From DALYLB01 sp046154695 (GTDB taxonomy: Bacteria; Acidobacteriota; Blastocatellia; RBC074), in the NCBI GenBank assembly GCA_046154695.1, contig JBJXFI010000045.1, positions 1 through 21,214 of the forward strand: DNA of 21,214 bases, in the 5' to 3' direction. The position numbers and the translations under genes are program-made. This document shows, in pieces, positions 17,112 to 21,214 of this stretch. The number at the start of each line of letters is the position of its first letter. The stretch's first letter is position 1. Under the pieces are notes generated by a model. It searched no databases. It worked only from the letters and a program-made list of their open reading frames with translations, and was not told the DNA's origin.

Positions 17112-17188
17112 ATTGTTTGGAGTTTCGCCTTCAGGCGGTCGACATCGCGCAAACACGAAGACCGCCTGAAGGCGGAACTCCGAACAAT
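17112..17188. repeat. Dispersed palindromic repeat, copy 3 (full length)
   Basis: The arms 17112-17140 and 17160-17188 are 29 nt each with two mismatches, and the loop is 19 nt. The core GGAGTTTCGCC / GGCGGAACTCC matches copies 1 and 4. Each arm also contains its own small hairpin, CGCCTTCAGGCG. It lies between the two copies of the 163-bp element. Confidence 0.9.
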
Positions 17189-17300
17189 CTTCATCATTGT
17201 TCGGGTGGCGTAATTCAAGCGGAGCGAATTTTCTGCCTGGAACTTATCGGGATTCTATTTCTATATGGAAGCGGTGAGAGACGCGCGGGTAAAAACTAAG

Positions 17301-17463
17301 AATGGCTGCCTTGTTGCGTATGGCCTCCCCCAAGAACCATACGCAACCCGACAGCCACTCTATCTCGTCAACGTTTGATGTCCCCCAACATCTCCCGTGT
17401 CAAGAGTTACCTAAACTGCTGAAGCATTGCTTGTCGTCCTGCACAAAAGCAATGCCCGTACCA
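17301..17463. repeat. 163-bp duplicated hairpin element, copy B
   Basis: This is the second copy of the element at 16671, exactly 630 bp downstream and in the same orientation. The hairpin arms are 17304-17323 and 17337-17356; the 11-bp stem and the entire 13-nt loop are unchanged, while several neighbouring positions differ. On the minus strand a frame continues from here to about 17591 (ending GTGIAFVQDDKQCFSSLGNS), which could be the remains of a gene end. On the minus strand both copies are followed by T-rich sequence some 8-13 nt past the hairpin. Confidence 0.8.
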
Positions 17464-17801
17464 TTCGGAATAAGTTTCACAACAGCCTCTCCTTCTCGCC
17501 ATTTATCTATCTGTAAATAAAAGACTTCTTGTTTGTCATTTTTCTTTCGAGTTTTCTCTGAAGGGGGAAGCAGCCTCGCGCCAGACACCATTTTTGAATT
17601 ATTTCAATACAGCTCAAAATACCCCATGACCGCTTTTTGTACGTGCTCGGCAGAGGAGGGGGGCCGACGTGGCATGAGAAACGGAATTGGAGAAGGAAAG
17701 GACCGGCATGGGAGGCAAGTTGTCCCAAAATCAGGGTGTGTGCCAGGGGGGAAGCTTGTACAAGCAGTTCGGGAATGTCCGATCAGAGAACACTGGGGCA
17801 T

Positions 17802-18740
17802 TCATCGGGTGATGAGGGCGCGGGTGGCGGCAAGATTTTTAAGATCATCGGCCACCTCGTCCTGCGGCGTTTCGAGAATGAAGGGGAGGTGGCGAAGGTC
17901 CGGGAAGTTCAGGATGCGGGCGAGGCCGGTGCTTCCGATCTCGCCGGCCCCGATGTGCCAGTGGCGATCGACCCGGGAGTTGAACGCCGCCTTGGAGTCG
18001 TTGAAGTGTACAGCCCTGACGTTGTTGAAGCCGACGGCCTCGCCGAGACGTTTCATCGCCGCGTCGGTGGCGGTCTCATCGCGCCAGTCATAGCCGGCGG
18101 CGAAGGAGTGTGCGGTATCCAGACACATCCCCATCGGGAGGTCGGAACAAAGCGCGAGGATGTCGCGAACCTGCTCGAAGGTGCGTCCGATCTGCTCGCC
18201 CTGTCCGGCCGTATTCTCGATCAGAATACGAAAGCCGGCCCTGGACATTCGCTCCGCCAGCCCCTCGACCGAGGCGTGAATCGCCGAAGCGCAGTTTTCG
18301 ATGGCCTGTTCCGGTGGCGCCCCGCGGCCGCTGCCCGGATGAACGACCAGGGAGTCGGCGCCGATGGCCAGCCCGCGCTCGATCTCGTCGCGGAAGGCGA
18401 AGATCGATTTGGCGCGAATCTCCCCATCGGGAGAGGCGAGGTTGATCAGATAGCAGGAATGGATGATGCAGGGATCGAGGCCGGAGTCTTCGCGCGTCGC
18501 GCGAAAGAGCGCGACATCCTCCTCGCTGAGCGGCTTCGCGCTCCACCCGCGGGGGTTGCGCGAAAAGATCTGCCAGGTGAGACACCCTTTCTCCCGGGCC
18601 TCATGAACGGATCGATACAGTCCTCCCGCGATGCCCGCATGCACGCCGAGCCGCGGAACGGGGGCGGCGGCCGAGGATTTCGGCGCGGCTCCATTTCGGC
18701 CGCCTTTTTTCGTCGATGGCTTCTTCGTTGATGGAGTCAC
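17802..18740 (-). CDS. nfo: Endonuclease IV (AP endonuclease)
   Basis: This zinc-dependent AP endonuclease cleaves 5' of abasic sites in base excision repair. The 312-residue TIM-barrel protein shows all nine expected trinuclear zinc ligands: His in IIHSCYLINLA, His in VVHPGSG, Glu in LIENTAGQG, Asp and His in CLDTAHSF, His in VHFNDSK, Asp and His in DRHWH and Glu in FILETPQ. A Lys/Ser/Ala-rich tail of about 30 residues (MTPSTKKPSTKKGG...) precedes the barrel, beyond the usual start of E. coli Nfo. The start is GTG at 18740, overlapping the upstream stop (GTGA), with GGAG (complement of 18747-18750) 6 nt away. No internal ATG would give a full barrel. It is the last gene of the operon with the BON-domain protein and dienelactone hydrolase. 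Confidence 0.95.
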   Translation of the reverse strand: MTPSTKKPSTKKGGRNGAAPKSSAAAPVPRLGVHAGIAGGLYRSVHEAREKGCLTWQIFSRNPRGWSAKPLSEEDVALFRATREDSGLDPCIIHSCYLINLASPDGEIRAKSIFAFRDEIERGLAIGADSLVVHPGSGRGAPPEQAIENCASAIHASVEGLAERMSRAGFRILIENTAGQGEQIGRTFEQVRDILALCSDLPMGMCLDTAHSFAAGYDWRDETATDAAMKRLGEAVGFNNVRAVHFNDSKAAFNSRVDRHWHIGAGEIGSTGLARILNFPDLRHLPFILETPQDEVADDLKNLAATRALITR

Positions 18741-20146
18741 GGCAGGCTCCAGCGAAGCGTGAACTGATAGAGTTTCTCGCCGCCCCTGCCGCTGTCGTCG
18801 ATGCGGACGATGGTCGTATACCCATTGGCGGCCGATGGCTCCTGAACGATGGAGACCGTGCCGCGGCCAATGACGGAAAGGAGTTTGATTTTGACGGGAG
18901 AGCGGGGGACGGGCGCGCTGAAAGAGGTCTTGACATCGCGCGGGGGAACGCCGTTCAGGTGGCGCACCGACGCGCTGCCTCCCGCGATCACGACCTCATC
19001 GACGCCATCGACGGACCCGCTCCAGGCGACCGTGCCGGAACGCAGAACGCCCGCGTCGAGCCGCGCCTGTTCGGCGCGCGCGCGACGATCGGACTCCGCC
19101 CGGCGCAGCTCTTCCTGCCGCCGCTCGTACTCTTCCGATTCGCGGCGGAGCTTCTCTTCCGCGGCCTTTCGCGTGGCGGCTTCCTCTTCGCGCAGACGGG
19201 CGGCCGCCAGCTCGCGCCGCTGCTTCTCCTCTTCGCGCTGCGCCTCTTTATTTAACGCTCCGACGCCGGAGGCCTGCTCGCCCAGCCGGATCTGCCGCTG
19301 CATGGCTTCATCGAGCACCCGGGCCTCGGCCGTGTTGAGTTTCATCGGCGGCGTGCCGTAAGCGGCCCACGGCGAGGCCTGGTCGGGCCGGACCTTCAGA
19401 TTGTTGACGACCGATTTGACGCCGGTGATCATCCTGACCACATTATCTACGCCGTCCTTCTCGGGCTGATGCTCTGCCTCGCCATCGATTGTGACGACCC
19501 CCTCCCTCACCTCGAAACGGAACCGGCCGAATCCCAGCGGGCTATAGGCCATCAAGGCCGACTTGACCGTCTGGGAGAGCGCCGCGTCATCGAAGGGCGT
19601 CGGTGTGGGGCTCGCATCGACCGTGGGCGCCGCGGCCGGAGACGCCTGCGCGATCGTGACTGTCGCGCCCGCCCGCTGCGCGGCCTCGCGCCGCTGCTGC
19701 CGCCAAAGCAGCCAGGCGATCACCATCATCAGCGTCAACAGCCCGATTCCGATCGCGATCATCGTCTTCTGCGCGGCCGTCAGCAGCGGGAAGCGGCGCA
19801 CGGAATCATTCGGCGATAAAAATACAATGTCCTGCGGGGGCGCGAAAAGATCACTCCTGGGCGCGTTTCGCTGCAATCGAACGACATCGAAGGGAATCAC
19901 CTCGGTCTTCGACTGGGCCGCATCCTCCGAGACCGGAGCCGCCTTGAAAAAATCGGGCGGAGTGGATGCAGGGGACGGCATCGCCGTGTCGGCGAGCCCG
20001 GTTTCCGAAGTAGACGCGTCGAACACCGAAGGCGGTACGGCAATCGGCGTCGCATCATCCCGCACAGCGCCGCAACGAGGGCAGATCTTCATAAACGGCC
20101 GAAGCGTGATGCCACACCCGGCACAGAGAATCACTTCGCTCGACAT
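18737..20146 (-). CDS. Zinc-ribbon, single-TM, BON-domain and coiled-coil protein
   Basis: No named family covers the whole 469-residue protein. In order: a zinc ribbon (C8, C11, C22, C25); a low-complexity acidic/Pro linker; one transmembrane helix at about 127-148 (MIAIGIGLLTLMMVIAWLLW); a second Ala/Pro linker; a BON-like domain at about 187-249 (FRFEVREGVVTIDGEA...GVKSVVNNLKV); a highly charged Glu/Arg coiled coil at about 285-365; and a C-terminal beta-rich domain at about 369-469 (WSGSVDGVDEVVIAGG...YQFTLRW). The ribbon should be cytoplasmic and the remainder periplasmic. BON domains usually bind phospholipid or envelope surfaces, so an envelope role is a reasonable inference. ATG 20146 has AGGA (complement of 20154-20157) 7 nt upstream; a GTG one codon earlier is possible. 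Its stop overlaps the nfo start. Confidence 0.82.
   Translation of the reverse strand: MSSEVILCAGCGITLRPFMKICPRCGAVRDDATPIAVPPSVFDASTSETGLADTAMPSPASTPPDFFKAAPVSEDAAQSKTEVIPFDVVRLQRNAPRSDLFAPPQDIVFLSPNDSVRRFPLLTAAQKTMIAIGIGLLTLMMVIAWLLWRQQRREAAQRAGATVTIAQASPAAAPTVDASPTPTPFDDAALSQTVKSALMAYSPLGFGRFRFEVREGVVTIDGEAEHQPEKDGVDNVVRMITGVKSVVNNLKVRPDQASPWAAYGTPPMKLNTAEARVLDEAMQRQIRLGEQASGVGALNKEAQREEEKQRRELAAARLREEEAATRKAAEEKLRRESEEYERRQEELRRAESDRRARAEQARLDAGVLRSGTVAWSGSVDGVDEVVIAGGSASVRHLNGVPPRDVKTSFSAPVPRSPVKIKLLSVIGRGTVSIVQEPSAANGYTTIVRIDDSGRGGEKLYQFTLRWSLP
18747..18750 (-). promoter_or_regulatory. Ribosome binding site deciding the GTG start of nfo
   Basis: On the minus strand GGAG stands 6 nt before GTG 18740, inside the last codons of the preceding gene. 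It supports the GTG start over any internal start and suggests coupled translation. Confidence 0.65.
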
Positions 20147-20181
20147 CACCTGATCCTCAGCATCTTTTTACGTCAATCGCC

Positions 20182-20886
20182 TCATGCGGCCGCCGGTTGC
20201 CCTTTTCGCAGGCGCCGATTGAAGAATTCGATCACGCGGCGCCACGCGTCCTCCGCGTCGGCCTTGTTATAGACCTCGGGGCGCGTGTCATTGAAGAAGG
20301 CGTGATCGGCGTCCTTGTAGATTCGCACCTCGCCCTCCATCCCATATTGGTTGAGGGCCTCATCCAGCCGGTTCATCTTCTCGACGGTGATCCACTGATC
20401 CTTCTCTCCGCCGATGAAGAGCACCGGACAGCTCAGGTTGCCGATCAGCGCCGTATCGGCCGGGACATCTCCGTAAAAGGGGGCCGAGGCCTCGATCTTT
20501 TCATGGCAGCCCAGCAAAAGGGCGTATGTGCCTCCCATACAAAATCCCGTTACGCCCACGCTCGTCACTTCCGGCATGGCGCGCAAATGTTCGAGGACAA
20601 CCTTGAGCGCGGCCAGGCCCGTTTCCGGTTTCAGGGCCCCCATCAATTCGGCGGCCTCCTTCGGATCGCGGGTGGTCCGCCCGGAATAGAGATCGGCCGC
20701 GACGGCGATGAACCCCTCCCGCGCAAATCGCGCCGCGATATCCTCGATATGCGGATTCAATCCCCACCATTCGTGAACGATGATGACGGCGGGCGCCTTC
20801 CCCCCTCTCGCCGGTCGCGCGCAAAACACGCCGACTTCGCTCCCCGGCGCTCCGAATGTGGTCCTCTCAACTTCGACATCAGCCAT
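20182..20886 (-). CDS. Dienelactone hydrolase family protein
   Basis: This is a 234-residue alpha/beta hydrolase of the dienelactone hydrolase family (PF01738), which cleaves lactone or ester bonds; the true substrate cannot be inferred. The Cys-Asp-His triad typical of the family is visible: C116 in GFCMGG, D163 in GGEKDQW and H195 in DADHAFFND. The VHEWWGLNPHIEDIA segment near the N-terminus is characteristic. No signal peptide is present, so it is cytoplasmic. The ATG at 20886 has GAGGAG (complement of 20895-20900) 8 nt upstream. It is the first gene of a three-gene minus-strand run, 35 bp before the BON protein. A full palindromic repeat lies 17 nt upstream of its start codon, so the hairpin would be in its leader if transcription starts beyond it. 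Confidence 0.93.
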   Translation of the reverse strand: MADVEVERTTFGAPGSEVGVFCARPARGGKAPAVIIVHEWWGLNPHIEDIAARFAREGFIAVAADLYSGRTTRDPKEAAELMGALKPETGLAALKVVLEHLRAMPEVTSVGVTGFCMGGTYALLLGCHEKIEASAPFYGDVPADTALIGNLSCPVLFIGGEKDQWITVEKMNRLDEALNQYGMEGEVRIYKDADHAFFNDTRPEVYNKADAEDAWRRVIEFFNRRLRKGQPAAA

Positions 20887-21214
20887 GTAATTTTCTCCTC
20901 GGGAAACCGTTCGGAGTTCCGCCTTCAGGCGGTCTGCTGTTGGCGAAAAGCCGGCCGCCTAAAGGCGGAACTCCGAACGGTTTTCATTTATTTCCGGGCG
21001 TCGCAACGCGTCAAGCACCCTCTCTCTCAGCGATCGTTACGGGCACAATGTTCATGAAATATATCAATGTCAGGAAACGCCCAAACTATATCGAGAAGGC
21101 GTGGACCGCGCAAGCTACCTGATGTTCAAGGCGTCAACGGATCTCCCGGCCGCGCATGCTTGCGTTCAAATATCGCCCGCAGGATAATCGCCGGCCTGAA
21201 TCGTTCATGGAATT
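20887..21214. other. Terminal intergenic stretch
   Basis: Apart from the ribosome binding site of the dienelactone hydrolase and palindrome copy 4, nothing supportable was seen in the last 328 bp. Short plus-strand frames (for example ending at 21122) lack a ribosome binding site and recognisable sequence. A gene could begin beyond the window edge. Confidence 0.5.
20904..20983. repeat. Dispersed palindromic repeat, copy 4 (full length)
   Basis: The arms 20904-20932 and 20955-20983 are 29 nt each with a single mismatch; the loop is 22 nt. It is the best-preserved copy. The left arm begins only 4 nt beyond the dienelactone hydrolase ribosome binding site, so the hairpin abuts the leader of that gene. 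Confidence 0.92.

Larger units (their letters stand above)
16413..17801. other. 1.4 kb gene-poor, repeat-rich stretch
   Basis: No convincing gene is present between the DUF1800 start and the endonuclease IV stop. Separately listed contents are an imperfect hairpin repeat (16491-16564), two copies of a 163-bp element (16671 and 17301) and a full-length palindromic repeat (17112). The part at 17464-17640 is visibly richer in A/T than the flanking genes. A perfect 12-nt palindrome GCTTGTACAAGC sits at 17754-17765. Short open frames here differ in strand and frame and lack ribosome binding sites or recognisable domains. Confidence 0.6.

Noticed and set aside
17754..17765. Perfect 12-nt palindrome GCTTGTACAAGC near the end of endonuclease IV
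   Set aside because: Single short palindrome without an adjacent promoter or repeated copy; expected occasionally by chance.

Overview
The window is GC-rich bacterial chromosome and most resembles Acidobacteriota. The class is not certain; Blastocatellia-like or Solibacter-like are both possible. The assignment rests on three things: a very large secreted protein whose N-terminal part reads like the Solibacter-type domain TIGR03437, an adjacent DUF1800/DUF1501 secreted pair, and intergenic spaces filled with several families of short dispersed hairpin repeats. Ten protein genes are supported. No tRNA, rRNA, CRISPR array, phage gene or transposase was seen.

Layout from left to right. (1) serS on the minus strand (4-1293). 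(2) On the plus strand, a secreted PhoPQ-activated pathogenicity-related (PqaA-type) alpha/beta hydrolase (1536-2960). (3) A tightly packed plus-strand operon: HerA-type ATPase (3079-4746), truA (4746-5516) and queG (5519-6445). Two of these act on tRNA. (4) A soluble zinc-ribbon Ser/Thr kinase with altered catalytic motifs (6626-7600). (5) Converging on the kinase, a 1647-residue secreted protein on the minus strand (7801-12744), built as TIGR03437-like, IPT/TIG, carboxypeptidase-regulatory and cadherin/Ig-like modules ending in a seven-repeat FG-GAP (integrin-type) beta-propeller. (6) A DUF1800-DUF1501 operon on the minus strand (16412-13215) closed by a clear intrinsic terminator. (7) A 1.4 kb gene-poor stretch (16413-17801) with a duplicated hairpin element 630 bp apart and other repeats. 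(8) A minus-strand operon of dienelactone hydrolase, a zinc-ribbon/TM/BON protein and endonuclease IV (20886-17802), with a GTG start overlapping the preceding stop. (9) A terminal 328 bp with one more palindromic repeat and no gene that I can support.

Most genes are housekeeping or common-accessory types: translation and tRNA modification (serS, truA, queG), DNA processing (HerA-like, nfo), signalling (kinase) and cell-surface or secreted proteins. I see no strong case for a complete new defence or biosynthetic system. The most unusual material is (a) a four-copy family of 44-84 bp palindromes sharing a GGAGTTCCGCC core, (b) the two-copy 163 bp element with a conserved hairpin whose loop is CCTCCCCC on one strand and GGGGGAGG on the other, (c) the architecture of the giant FG-GAP protein and (d) the non-canonical kinase motifs.
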